A DNA stretch of 64,000 nt from Streptomyces sp. JJ66. Its GTDB lineage: Bacteria; Actinomycetota; Actinomycetes; Streptomycetales; Streptomycetaceae. The stretch spans positions 198,664-262,663 of the forward strand of contig NZ_JAEVFI010000011.1 of the NCBI RefSeq assembly GCF_019303495.1, in the 5' to 3' direction. Each line of letters begins with the position of its first letter. The first letter of the stretch is position 1. The notes below the pieces were generated by a model that was given only the letters and a program-made list of their open reading frames with translations, did not search any database and was not told where the DNA came from. Below are positions 21,475 through 29,625 of this stretch, one piece after another. The translations under genes and the position numbers were made by a program.

Positions 21475-21775
21475 CTGTCCGTCTACCTCCGTACGTGGGC
21501 GGCGCCCACCCCCTGCGTCTACCCGCCGCCATTGTCACCCGTCGTGGCACGGGGTGGTAGGACAATCCCAGCAAACCACGCGGCGCACCGCGTCAGCCGC
21601 CAGGGCCAACCCGCGTCCGCCCACGGGATGATCGGCACCGTCCAGGAGTCACCCGACCCCTAAGGGACCTACGTCCGACGGGCCACGAGAGTTCCGCCCC
21701 AGCTCCGTGTGCCCGGCCCGCGCGCCGGTACGGGCTGGACGGGGTTCGGGGGTGGCGCCGTCGCCTGGGCGCGCG
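21475..21775. other. Intergenic region between lolA-like gene and polyprenyl synthase
   Basis: These 301 bases should contain the promoter of the LolA-like gene (minus strand) and the end of the polyprenyl synthase transcript. I see no convincing gene. No -35/-10 pair with good spacing or perfect terminator hairpin stands out. Confidence 0.5.
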
Positions 21776-22786
21776 TCAGCCCGCGCGGTGGACGACTCCG
21801 TCGCACAGGGCGGCCAGGGCGTCCTTCGCGGGGTGCGGCGGCAGCGGGGCCAGCGCGGCGCGGGCCTGCTCGGCGTGGGCGACGGCGTCGCGGCGGGCGA
21901 GGTCGAGCGCGGGGTGGGCGCGCAGCCCGGCCAGGGCGTCCGCGTGCCGCGCGTCGTCGGTGAGGTCGCCCTCCAGCAGCCGGACCAGCTCGCGGTCCAA
22001 CGCGGAGCCGCCCGACGCGGCCAGCGCCCGCAGGTGCAGCACCGGCAGCGTCGCGATGCCCTCGCGCAGGTCGGTGCCCGGCGTCTTGCCGGACTCGTGG
22101 CCGTCGGAGGCGATGTCGAGCACGTCGTCAGCGAGCTGGAACGCGGTGCCGATGCGCTCGCCGTACTGGCTGAGGACGGAGACAAGGCGTTCGCCGGCGC
22201 CGGACATCAGCGCGCCGAAGCGGCAGGCGACGGCGATGAGCGAGCCCGTCTTCCCGGCGAGGACGTCGAGGTGGTGCTCGATGGCGTCCTGGCCCTCGCG
22301 CGGCCCGGCGGTCTCCAGGATCTGGCCGGTGACCAGGCGTTCGAACGCCTCGGCCTGGATGCGCACCGCCTCCGGCCCGAGGTCGGCCAGCACGTGGGAG
22401 GCGCGGGCGAAGAGGAAGTCGCCGGTCAGCACGGCGACGGAGTTGTCCCAGTTGGCGTTGGCGCTGGGCACGCCACGGCGCACGTCGGCCTCGTCCATGA
22501 CGTCGTCGTGGTAGAGCGTGGCCAGGTGGGTCAGCTCGACGACGACGGCGGCGGGGACGACGCCCGGCGCGTACGGGTCGGCGAACTGGGCGGACAGGAG
22601 CGTCAGCAGGGGGCGGAACCGCTTGCCGCCGGCGCGGACCAGGTGCTGGGCGGCCTCGGTGATGAAGGGGACGTCACTCTTGGTGGCCTCCATCAGCCCG
22701 CGCTCGACAGCGGCCAGCCCGGCCTGGACGTCGGCTTCCAGAGCCTGGTCCCGCACGTTCAGCCCGAAGGGCTCGACGACGGTCAC
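21776..22786 (-). CDS. Polyprenyl (long-chain) diphosphate synthase
   Basis: This trans-prenyl transferase adds isopentenyl diphosphate units to make the polyprenyl chain, probably the menaquinone tail. It has 336 residues. The first aspartate-rich motif is DDVMD (94-98) in LYHDDVMDEADVRRG. The second is DDVLD (220-224) in AFQLADDVLDIASDG. The substrate-binding GGKRFRP occurs at about 53-59. Small residues before the first motif fit a long-chain product, but chain length cannot be fixed by eye. GTG 22786 is preceded by AGGAGA. Confidence 0.92.
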   Translation of the reverse strand: MTVVEPFGLNVRDQALEADVQAGLAAVERGLMEATKSDVPFITEAAQHLVRAGGKRFRPLLTLLSAQFADPYAPGVVPAAVVVELTHLATLYHDDVMDEADVRRGVPSANANWDNSVAVLTGDFLFARASHVLADLGPEAVRIQAEAFERLVTGQILETAGPREGQDAIEHHLDVLAGKTGSLIAVACRFGALMSGAGERLVSVLSQYGERIGTAFQLADDVLDIASDGHESGKTPGTDLREGIATLPVLHLRALAASGGSALDRELVRLLEGDLTDDARHADALAGLRAHPALDLARRDAVAHAEQARAALAPLPPHPAKDALAALCDGVVHRAG

Positions 22787-22999
22787 GAGGTTCTCCTGTC
22801 TGCGCCAGATCTGTCAGCAGATCTACTGGTCTCGGCCGGTACCCGCTGGTCACCGCCGGTTACTGTGAGGTACACGCACCCTTGGCGTTCTACCGCCGAA
22901 GCGTATCCGGTCACCTGTCGATCACGTCAGGCACGTCCCCTCGCTAGCCTGGGACCGGTCCTGACCGGCGACGACCTCGAAGGCGAGGGCACCACCGAC

Positions 23000-24193
23000 A
23001 TGCCAGACAACCCTCTTGAGCTGTACGGCCGTGACAATCTCCCCTACGGCGTCTTCTCCACCGCCGACGCTCCCGGCCACCGCCGGATCGGCGTGCGCTA
23101 CGGCGGCACCGTCGTGGATCTCGGTGCCGCCGCGACGGCGCTGGGCTCCCCGCACGCCGACCTGCTGACCGCGCCCACGCTGAACCCCCTGCTGGCGGCG
23201 GGCCGCGCGGTGTGGACGGCGGTGCGCGCGGACCTGCGCGGCTGGCTGGCCGAGCGCGAGGCCGAGCTGCTCCGCGTCCCGCTCGCCGACGTCACCTTGC
23301 ACCTGCCGTTCGAGGTCGCCGACTACGTGGACTTCTACGCCAGCGAGCACCACGCCACCAACGTCGGCCGCATGTTCCGCCCGGACGGCGAACCGCTCAC
23401 GCCCAACTGGAAGCACCTGCCCATCGGTTACCACGGCCGCGCGGGCACGGTCGTCGTCTCCGGCACGCCGGTGCGACGGCCGCACGGGCAGCGCCGCACG
23501 CCGGACGGGCCGGTGTTCGGGCCCTCCCAGCGGCTGGACATCGAGGCGGAGGTCGGCTTCGTCGTGGGCACGCCGTCCACGCTCGGCGAGCCGGTGCCGC
23601 AGTCCGCGTTCCGGGAGCACGTCTTCGGCGTCTGCCTGCTCAACGACTGGTCGGCGCGCGACATCCAGGCGTGGGAGTACGTGCCGCTGGGCCCGTTCCT
23701 CGGCAAGTCCTTCGCCACCTCCGTCTCCGCGTGGATCACGCCGCTGGAGGCGCTGGACGCCGCCCGCGTCGCCCCGCCCGAGCGCACCCACCCGCTGCTG
23801 GACTACCTCGCCGACGACGCCGGCTCCGCCGGGGAACCCGCCGGGTTCGACCTGCGCATCAGCGTCACGCTCAACGGCACCACCATCGCCGAGCCGCCGT
23901 TCTCCGCGATGTACTGGACGGCCGCGCAGCAGCTCGCGCACCTGACGGTCAACGGCGCCTCACTGCGCACCGGCGACCTGTTCGCCTCCGGCACCGTCAG
24001 CGGCCCCGAGCCGCACCAGCGCGGCTGCCTGCTGGAGCTGACGTGGTCGGGCGAGAACCCGCTCCGGCTCCAGGACGGCGAGCGGACGTTCCTGGAGGAC
24101 GGCGACGAGGTGGTGCTCACCGCGTGGGCACCGGGGCCGGACGGTGCGCGGATCGGCCTGGGAGAGGTCGCGGGCAAGGTCTACAAAGCCTGA
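23000..24193 (+). CDS. fahA: Fumarylacetoacetase
   Basis: It hydrolyses fumarylacetoacetate to fumarate and acetoacetate (EC 3.7.1.2), the last step of tyrosine/homogentisate catabolism. It has 397 residues. The catalytic histidine region DFYASEHHATNVGRMFRP, PIGYHGRAGTVVVSG, the metal-binding EAEVGFVVG and LLNDWSARDIQAWEYVPLGP, GKSFATSVSAWITPLEAL and GTVSGPE are all present. ATG 23000 begins the family-typical N-terminus; the larger frame to the left is not coding. No homogentisate dioxygenase gene is adjacent. Confidence 0.93.
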   Translation: MPDNPLELYGRDNLPYGVFSTADAPGHRRIGVRYGGTVVDLGAAATALGSPHADLLTAPTLNPLLAAGRAVWTAVRADLRGWLAEREAELLRVPLADVTLHLPFEVADYVDFYASEHHATNVGRMFRPDGEPLTPNWKHLPIGYHGRAGTVVVSGTPVRRPHGQRRTPDGPVFGPSQRLDIEAEVGFVVGTPSTLGEPVPQSAFREHVFGVCLLNDWSARDIQAWEYVPLGPFLGKSFATSVSAWITPLEALDAARVAPPERTHPLLDYLADDAGSAGEPAGFDLRISVTLNGTTIAEPPFSAMYWTAAQQLAHLTVNGASLRTGDLFASGTVSGPEPHQRGCLLELTWSGENPLRLQDGERTFLEDGDEVVLTAWAPGPDGARIGLGEVAGKVYKA

Positions 24194-24260
24194 CCCCACG
24201 GGGGTTACGGTAAGCCGATTTCTCTGCTCGTCCACAGGTATCAGGTATAGGGGAGGAACA

Positions 24261-24944
24261 GTGCGGATACGGGCGCGGGGTGCGGGTGCGGCCGTCGCGG
24301 TGGCGGCGGCGCTCCTGATCAGCGGGTGCGGCAGCGGGGGCGACGACGCCGAGGACAAGCCGGACACCTCGGAGTCGTCCTCCGCCCCGGCCGACGGCGA
24401 CACGGGCGGCGACGGGGACGGCGGTGGCGACGGGGACACCGGCGGGGACGGCGGCGCCGGGAGTGGCGACGGCGGAAGCGGTGACGGCGGCGACGAGGGT
24501 CAGGACGAGACCGGCGGGGACGGCGGCGCCGGGAAAGGCGCTGACGGCGGCAGCGGAGACGACGGCGCTGACGGCGGCAGGGACGAGGGCGCTGACGGCG
24601 GCGGGGACGGCGACCCCGGCGAGCCCAGCACCGCGATGAAGCCGTTCCAGGGCGCCTGGCTCAGTGCCATGCCCGGCACCGACGCCCAGGGCATCGTCAT
24701 GGTCAACATCACCGACAACCTGATCGGCGTCGCCGACCAGACCCTGTGCTCCGGCACCGTGGACGAGAGCAAGAAGCCGCTCACGGCCACCCTGAAGTGC
24801 GAGGGCGAAGGCGGCGAGAAGTACACCAAGGCCACCATCAACGGCGTCAAGGACGGCAAGCTGTCCATCACCTGGGCCTCGGGCGGCGCTGAGGAGTACC
24901 TCTCCGCGCAGAAGATGGACGGTGCACCCTCGTTCGACCAGTAG
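24261..24944 (+). CDS. Secreted lipoprotein with Gly/Asp-rich spacer
   Basis: The 227-residue protein has a signal peptide ending in the lipobox LISGC (Cys about 23). A spacer of about 95 residues consists almost only of Gly, Asp, Ala and Ser. A C-terminal domain of about 100 residues follows (FQGAWLSAMPGTDAQGIVMVN ... LSITWASGGAEEYL) with a cysteine pair (QTLCSG, TLKCEG). GTG 24261 follows GGAGGAA at 24252-24258. The C-terminal domain is paralogous to the next gene. The long hydrophilic spacer suggests a surface-displayed domain crossing the wall. Function unknown. Confidence 0.85.
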   Translation: MRIRARGAGAAVAVAAALLISGCGSGGDDAEDKPDTSESSSAPADGDTGGDGDGGGDGDTGGDGGAGSGDGGSGDGGDEGQDETGGDGGAGKGADGGSGDDGADGGRDEGADGGGDGDPGEPSTAMKPFQGAWLSAMPGTDAQGIVMVNITDNLIGVADQTLCSGTVDESKKPLTATLKCEGEGGEKYTKATINGVKDGKLSITWASGGAEEYLSAQKMDGAPSFDQ

Positions 24945-25059
24945 ACGGCCAGCTCCGACGGCCCCTCCCAGGTGGCGTGCCCGACCTGGAGCGATGGCCG
25001 TCGCACGGCCGCGATGCTGCTAGCTTGACCGCCATCTGTTCCGGAACGTAGGAGTGAAC

Positions 25060-25548
25060 ATGCGCACGTCAGCGCGGGTGACGGGGACGGCGGCAGCGAT
25101 CGCGGCCGTGCTGCTGAGCGGCGGATGCGGCCAGGGCGGCGACGGCGAGGACGAGAAGCCCGCGGCCGAGAAGTCGCAGAACACCGGCGTCGATCCGGAG
25201 ACGGAGCGTCAGCCCGGCACCGTGCAGGGCATCTGGCGCACCAGCGCGGACGGCGAGGAGCTGGTGCTGAGCATCTTCGCCGACGGCGTTTCCCTGGTCC
25301 GGGAATCCGGCACCTGCGACGGCCGCGTGACGGAAGCCGACCAGCCCACGCTCACCCTCACCTGCAACGGCGACCAGGGCGACAACGGCACGGAGCGCAG
25401 CAACGGCACCGTGGAGAAGGTAGACAGCGAGGAGCTGACCATCTCCTGGAACAGCGGCGCGACCGACACCTACACCAAGATCGCCGACGCCCCCAAAGAC
25501 ATGCCCACCGACCTCGGCGACCTAGAAGACCTCATCCCCCAGAACTGA
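25060..25548 (+). CDS. Secreted lipoprotein, paralogue of the preceding one
   Basis: The 162-residue protein has a lipobox LLSGGC (Cys about 22), a short charged linker, and a domain VQGIWRTSADGEELVLSIFADG ... CDGRVTEADQP ... LTCNG ... ELTISWNSGATDTYTKI. This aligns by eye with the C-terminus of the previous lipoprotein (QGxW, two Cys, SISW, SGxT/A). It lacks the long spacer. ATG 25060 is preferred over the in-frame GTG 25054 because AGGAG at 25050-25054 would overlap the latter. It is probably a tandem duplication followed by divergence. Function unknown. Confidence 0.83.
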   Translation: MRTSARVTGTAAAIAAVLLSGGCGQGGDGEDEKPAAEKSQNTGVDPETERQPGTVQGIWRTSADGEELVLSIFADGVSLVRESGTCDGRVTEADQPTLTLTCNGDQGDNGTERSNGTVEKVDSEELTISWNSGATDTYTKIADAPKDMPTDLGDLEDLIPQN

Positions 25549-25713
25549 CTTATCCGGTCCAGAAATTGAAGGTGCGAGCTTGCCGAACTGATCTAGGGGC
25601 TTCCCAGTGAGCGACGACGCATCGGCTTACGTAGCCGCCAACGTAGCCATAGCCTCCGCGCCAGTGACAGACCGGTTCGGTGCGAGTTTCGTTAGTCGCC
25701 GCGCGGTGGTGGA

Positions 25714-26127
25714 TCAGGAAGTCATAGCCCCGTCCAGGTACTCCTGCACTGGCTCGAACAGGCCGTAGGGCACGTACTCCGGGATGTCGCCATGGGCAAC
25801 CCAGGCGAGCTCGGCCAGCTCTTCCGCGTCCACCACCTGAGCCGTACCGCCCAGTTTCCGGCAGGCAGTATACGACATGAGGCGTCCCGTCTTCGGGTGA
25901 ACGCGCTCGCCGAGCAGCTTGACCGCAGCCACGGTCAGCCCAGTCTCCTCCCGGGTCTCCCGCACAGCGGCGTCCTCGCGCTCCTCGCCTGGCTCGACCT
26001 CTCCGGCCGGGAACTGCCAGGACAGCTGCCCCTCTCTGACCCGGCGGCGGACCATGAGCACACGGCCCTCGTGAACAACGATGGCGGCGGCGATACCGGG
26101 CTGCTCATCCGTCTGCTGCTGCGTCAC
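25714..26127 (-). CDS. Nudix hydrolase
   Basis: The 137-residue protein has a complete Nudix box, GEVEPGEEREDAAVRETREETGL (about 46-68), fitting G-x5-E-x7-RE-x2-EE-x-G. It hydrolyses a nucleoside diphosphate linked to another moiety; the substrate is unknown. The start GTG 26127 overlaps the stop of the upstream second Nudix gene (GTGA), so the two form one operon. The longer reading frame to 26211 is not needed. It is an MTH1/MutT-size protein with no extra domain. Confidence 0.88.
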   Translation of the reverse strand: MTQQQTDEQPGIAAAIVVHEGRVLMVRRRVREGQLSWQFPAGEVEPGEEREDAAVRETREETGLTVAAVKLLGERVHPKTGRLMSYTACRKLGGTAQVVDAEELAELAWVAHGDIPEYVPYGLFEPVQEYLDGAMTS

Positions 26128-26783
26128 GTCTGCTCCTCCAGGACGGCCAGGATGGGTGGGAAGATCGTATCGACGGGGATGAAGCGGGGCACTGCGTTTC
26201 CAGGAACCCACATCACGTCGATATTCTCGGCCGTGTCGGTGTTGGTGGCCTCGCCAGCCAGGTACTCACAGAGGAAGTACTCGCACAGCACACCGGTCGT
26301 GGGGTGGAGACGATTGCCCAGGTTCTTCCGCACCGCGCAGTGGACTCCCGTCTCGTCCAATGTCTCCCGCACTGTGGTGATCTCCGGCTTGTTTCCCGGC
26401 TTGATGACTCCAGCCGGAAACTGCCACGTGATTCCCGCAACATCGTTGTCCCGTCGGCATACCAGAAGGACATCGCTGTCGCGGGCGACCACCGCGATGG
26501 CCACTCGCAGCGCCTGCGCGCCGGGCGGTGTCGAGTCTGCTGACGCCAGCTCCTTTGCCAGCAAGAGAGCGAAACGCTGTCGGGCAGCCGGAGGAGCCTG
26601 TTCGTGGGCTGTGTCGAGTAGCTGCTGCATCTCCCGGCGAGGCACAACGAATGCGTCAGAGTGCCAACTGGCCACCGTTCTGACGGCGATGCCCAAGTGA
26701 GCGGCGAACTGTTCGTTGCCGAGCCGTAGGGCGGACTGCAGCAGGCACGCGTACCTGCCGCTCCAGCGCTCGATCACGTCCAC
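26124..26783 (-). CDS. HTH-Nudix fusion with an altered Nudix box
   Basis: The 219-residue protein has an N-terminal helix-turn-helix-like part (about 8-60, SALRLGNEQFAAHLGIAVRTVASWH) followed by a Nudix domain (about 90-215). The box reads GVIKPGNKPEITTVRETLDETGV. The first conserved Glu is replaced by Asn and the EE pair is DE. The RE...E core remains. HTH-Nudix proteins of this layout are common in streptomycetes and may be regulators sensing nucleotides rather than enzymes. It is the first gene of the two-gene operon. Confidence 0.82.
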   Translation of the reverse strand: MDVIERWSGRYACLLQSALRLGNEQFAAHLGIAVRTVASWHSDAFVVPRREMQQLLDTAHEQAPPAARQRFALLLAKELASADSTPPGAQALRVAIAVVARDSDVLLVCRRDNDVAGITWQFPAGVIKPGNKPEITTVRETLDETGVHCAVRKNLGNRLHPTTGVLCEYFLCEYLAGEATNTDTAENIDVMWVPGNAVPRFIPVDTIFPPILAVLEEQT

Positions 26784-27188
26784 AAGCCTGCCCCCTCATC
26801 GCCGCCACAGTGCAAAACTTCTGGTGCCGAAAGTGCACTCCCACTGCATCGGCACCGCATGGCCCTGCGCGAAGAGCCCCGGAAGAATCGGAGTCACCCG
26901 GGGGCAAGGAGCCACCACCGAAGGCTCACGCCTTGGGAGGCATAGGAGAGACACGACTGCACCAACGGTCACAGGGAGATTCTAGGTACGCACCCTCCGT
27001 GGAGGGCGCGAAATAACAAGTTGGCCGAATCCGGACTCTCGATGGCCGATCAACCGCACCTCAGCCGATGATCGCCCATCCAGGACAGGCGTCCGTACGT
27101 CTGTACCGCCCTGCCAGCGCCGGTAACCTCAACGGATGACGGCTGATTGCGCGTCACTTCAATTAAGTAACAAGGCGAAAGGGAGCCA
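26784..27188. other. Divergent intergenic region with a small dyad
   Basis: These 405 bases separate the HTH-Nudix gene (minus) from the NDK paralogue (plus). A dyad AGTGCA (26809-26814) / TGCACT (26834-26839) lies 25 bases upstream of the HTH-Nudix start and could be an operator. AAAGGGAG just before 27189 is the NDK ribosome-binding site. I see no convincing gene in the rest. Confidence 0.5.
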
Positions 27189-27698
27189 ATGGCTGAGGTT
27201 CAGGCACACACTGTCGAGCGCACACTCGTCCTGCTCAAGCCCGATGCACTGGCCCGTGGACTGGCAGGAAGGATCATCACGCGGTTCGAGGAAGCCGCGC
27301 TGAAGATCGTCGGCACGAAGATGAAGTGGATGGACGAGGAGTTCACCCGCAAGCACTACTTCGACCTGGAAGAGCGGCTGGGATCGGAGGTTTACAGCGT
27401 CACGGCGACGTTCATGCAGCAGGGCCCCGTCATCGCCCTGGTACTGGAGGGATTCGACGCCATTGCCACGGTCCGCAAGATCGTCGGCAGCACGTACCCG
27501 AACCAGGCCCCGGCCGGAACAGTTCGGGGGGACTTCTCCCACTACAGCGCCGCGGGCAGCGTCGCCTCGGGCAAGGCGGTCGCGAACCTCGTGCACGCTT
27601 CCGGCAACGCAGAGGAGGCCAAGCAGGAGGTGGGGCTGTGGTTCGACATGAGCGAACTGCAGGACTACAAGACACTAGCTGAGATCTACACGTACTAG
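27189..27698 (+). CDS. Nucleoside diphosphate kinase paralogue (169 aa)
   Basis: NDKs move the gamma phosphate from ATP to an NDP through a phospho-histidine. Here the opening RTLVLLKPDALARGLAGRII, the segment PNQAPAGTVRGDFS and the active-site NLVHASGN with His136 are conserved, as is the end EEAKQEVGLWF. At 169 residues it exceeds the usual 137-150. It has extra residues between RGDFS and NLVH and a C-terminal extension DMSELQDYKTLAEIYTY. It is unlikely to be the housekeeping ndk. It starts a plus-strand run of accessory genes. Confidence 0.85.
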   Translation: MAEVQAHTVERTLVLLKPDALARGLAGRIITRFEEAALKIVGTKMKWMDEEFTRKHYFDLEERLGSEVYSVTATFMQQGPVIALVLEGFDAIATVRKIVGSTYPNQAPAGTVRGDFSHYSAAGSVASGKAVANLVHASGNAEEAKQEVGLWFDMSELQDYKTLAEIYTY

Positions 27699-27778
27699 CA
27701 GCGGGTCACGGCGTCACCCACGGGGCGTCATGACGTTGAACACCATTGGGGCACGAACGCTTGAACCGAGAGGGCACC

Positions 27779-28078
27779 ATGACCAGCCAGACCCGCATGG
27801 CCTCCACCGACGAACTGGAGACGATCTTCCAGCGTGAGCTGGCGACCGACCGGTGGGCGGCCACCGAGACCGCGTACGCCCTGGCTGTGCGCCACCGCGA
27901 CCTGGGCGACTGGCCCGCGTCGCGTGAGTGGGTCCAGCAGTGCTTGCGCCTGCTGGAAGGATTCCCCAGCGAGACAGAGGAGCAGGTCGCCACCGGCCGC
28001 ACGTCGGTGGGCGACGTCCAGCTGCCGACCTACCTGCACTCGGGAGTCGTCAAGGAACGCTTCGGCACCCTCGGCTGA
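27779..28078 (+). CDS. Small hypothetical protein
   Basis: The 99-residue soluble protein is mostly alpha-helical by composition (TDELETIFQRELATDRWAATETAYALAVRHRDLGDWPASREWVQQC). Tryptophans and alternating charges resemble a tetratricopeptide-like helix pair. No known domain is recognised. It begins 80 bases after the NDK paralogue and ends just before a strong terminator. ATG 27779 is chosen after GAGAGGG. It is probably co-transcribed with the NDK gene. Confidence 0.65.
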   Translation: MTSQTRMASTDELETIFQRELATDRWAATETAYALAVRHRDLGDWPASREWVQQCLRLLEGFPSETEEQVATGRTSVGDVQLPTYLHSGVVKERFGTLG

Positions 28079-28095
28079 CATCCGGCGATTCATCC

Positions 28096-28135
28096 GGGGT
28101 GATGCGGCCTGAAACCGATCCGGCCGCATCACCCC
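28096..28135 (+). terminator. 14-bp perfect hairpin after the small hypothetical gene
   Basis: The 28096-28109 arm (GGGGTGATGCGGCC) is exactly complementary to 28122-28135, with a 12-base loop. It lies 18 bases beyond the stop at 28078 and separates the NDK unit from the CYTH-HD-unknown-methyltransferase unit. Confidence 0.82.
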
Positions 28136-28234
28136 GCTCGAACACCAACCCCATAACGATCGCCCGACCGGACAGCCCCTCACGGCAGGGTCCGGCTGGC
28201 TTCGCTATGCCTGAAACGAGGAGGAAGCAGCCCA

Positions 28235-28819
28235 GTGGCCGTCGAGATTGAGATGCGCGCCCGCTTCACCAAGGAGGCTCACGACCGGCTCGTCACCCGC
28301 CTGAAGGCGGGCGGAGAGGACTTGGGCCCCGACGACAAGCACATCTACTTCTACGTGCTCCCTGCCCAACTCCTCAAGGTTACGGACAACACCACCGCCG
28401 ACACCGCGAAGGTCACTTTGAAAGGGAGCAAGATCGGACGGGGCACGGCCTTCGAGGAGACCGAGTTCGCCATCGCCCCCAACGACGTTCCCGCCGCGGT
28501 GAAGGTGTTCAACGCCCTCGGCTTCGAGACAGCGATGCACGAGGCGTTCAACTTCCGTCACAACTTCCGCTTCGACGGCGTCGAGATCGCGGTCAAGTGG
28601 AGTGAGGCGTGGGGCTACCACGCCGAGTTCGAGGTGCTGCTGGAAGACGGCGCCCCGGCTGCCGCCCGCGCCGAAGCCGAAGCCAAGATCACGGACGTCG
28701 CCACGGCGCTCGGTGTGACGCTGATGACGGAGCAGGAGCTGGCCGACTTCACCGCCGCCTTCGAGGCGGCCGAGAAGGAGCGCAAGGAGCGCGAGCAGCA
28801 GACCGCGCCGATCCGGTAG
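28235..28819 (+). CDS. CYTH-domain protein (triphosphate tunnel metalloenzyme family)
   Basis: CYTH enzymes act on triphosphates (thiamine triphosphate, inorganic triphosphate, ATP to cAMP). The 194-residue protein opens with the family motif in EIEMRARF (residues 4-11), where the usual Lys of ExExK is Arg. Further charged strands occur in AKVTLKGSKIGRG, FNFRHNFRFDGVEIAVKWSEAWG and the acidic YHAEFEVLLED. The C-terminus is a helical charged tail. GTG 28235 has GAGGAGG upstream. The substrate is open; the R for K change may matter. Confidence 0.82.
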   Translation: MAVEIEMRARFTKEAHDRLVTRLKAGGEDLGPDDKHIYFYVLPAQLLKVTDNTTADTAKVTLKGSKIGRGTAFEETEFAIAPNDVPAAVKVFNALGFETAMHEAFNFRHNFRFDGVEIAVKWSEAWGYHAEFEVLLEDGAPAAARAEAEAKITDVATALGVTLMTEQELADFTAAFEAAEKERKEREQQTAPIR

Positions 28820-28858
28820 AGAACATCACCGCGGAGACCACCAAGGGGGTGGGCACGA

Positions 28859-29623
28859 GTGAGCACGACCCCGTTGACCGCAAGTCTGATCGACCTGGCT
28901 GCCCGAGGACAGCTCCCGCTCCACCAGCACATGGACCACGCCACCATCGCGTGGATCAGCGACAACAAACCCGACCTCCCCCCGGCTACGCGGCTGGCCA
29001 TGCGCCCGCAGTCGAAGAAACTGCTCGCACACGGCGGACTGCCCACCCGGTGGTGGGCCGACCCCCGCCTGTACACATCGCTCCACGGCGTCCGGCACGC
29101 CATGAGGACGGCAGCGCTCGCCGCCGTCCTTGCAGAGGCGAACAGCCTCGACGACGCCGATACCGCCACAGCGGTACTCGCCGCCGCCGTACACGATTGC
29201 CAACGACGCCATGACCAGGACGACCGAGGACATGGAGCCCGCGCGGCCATCTGGCTCGCCGCGAACGCAGACACCGTCTGGGTCCACTTCGGCCTCACCG
29301 CCACATCCCGGCGGATCGTGCAGGCGGCCACCGCCGTTCGACTGCACGACATTCCGTACGAGGCGTTCACCGCAGACGACACGTCGGACCACGCCCGGAC
29401 CGGCCGCATCACCGACGTGGTCAAGGCCGCCGATGCCCTGGACCGCTACCGCCTGCCGAAGCTGAAGTGGTGGCCAAACTCCAGCTACGTCCGCGAACCC
29501 GTCTTTGACCAGCTACGCGCTCTCGCCTTCGACCTGGTTCTCGTCTCGGAGCGTGCCTACCTCGCCGGGGCCAGCGGCCCCGAGGCTGTCCGCTACGCCC
29601 TCGCTGAGAAGGGCCTACTCTGA
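28859..29623 (+). CDS. HD-domain phosphohydrolase
   Basis: The 254-residue protein has an HD-type metal site: LHGVRHAMRTA (His76/His80), AAAVHDCQRRHDQDD (His112-Asp113), a following RGHGARAA (His125), and a late aspartate in ADALDRYRLPKLKWW. HD proteins remove phosphates from nucleotides or hydrolyse cyclic nucleotides. It starts 39 bases after the CYTH gene and is followed after two bases by the unknown gene. GTG 28859 is preceded by AAGGGGGTGG. Confidence 0.85.
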   Translation: MSTTPLTASLIDLAARGQLPLHQHMDHATIAWISDNKPDLPPATRLAMRPQSKKLLAHGGLPTRWWADPRLYTSLHGVRHAMRTAALAAVLAEANSLDDADTATAVLAAAVHDCQRRHDQDDRGHGARAAIWLAANADTVWVHFGLTATSRRIVQAATAVRLHDIPYEAFTADDTSDHARTGRITDVVKAADALDRYRLPKLKWWPNSSYVREPVFDQLRALAFDLVLVSERAYLAGASGPEAVRYALAEKGLL

Positions 29624-29625
29624 CC

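Noticed and set aside
25608-25770. A short plus-strand frame beginning GTGAGCGACGACGCATCG
   Set aside because: About 54 codons, no ribosome-binding site, runs into the antisense of the Nudix gene, no recognisable similarity.
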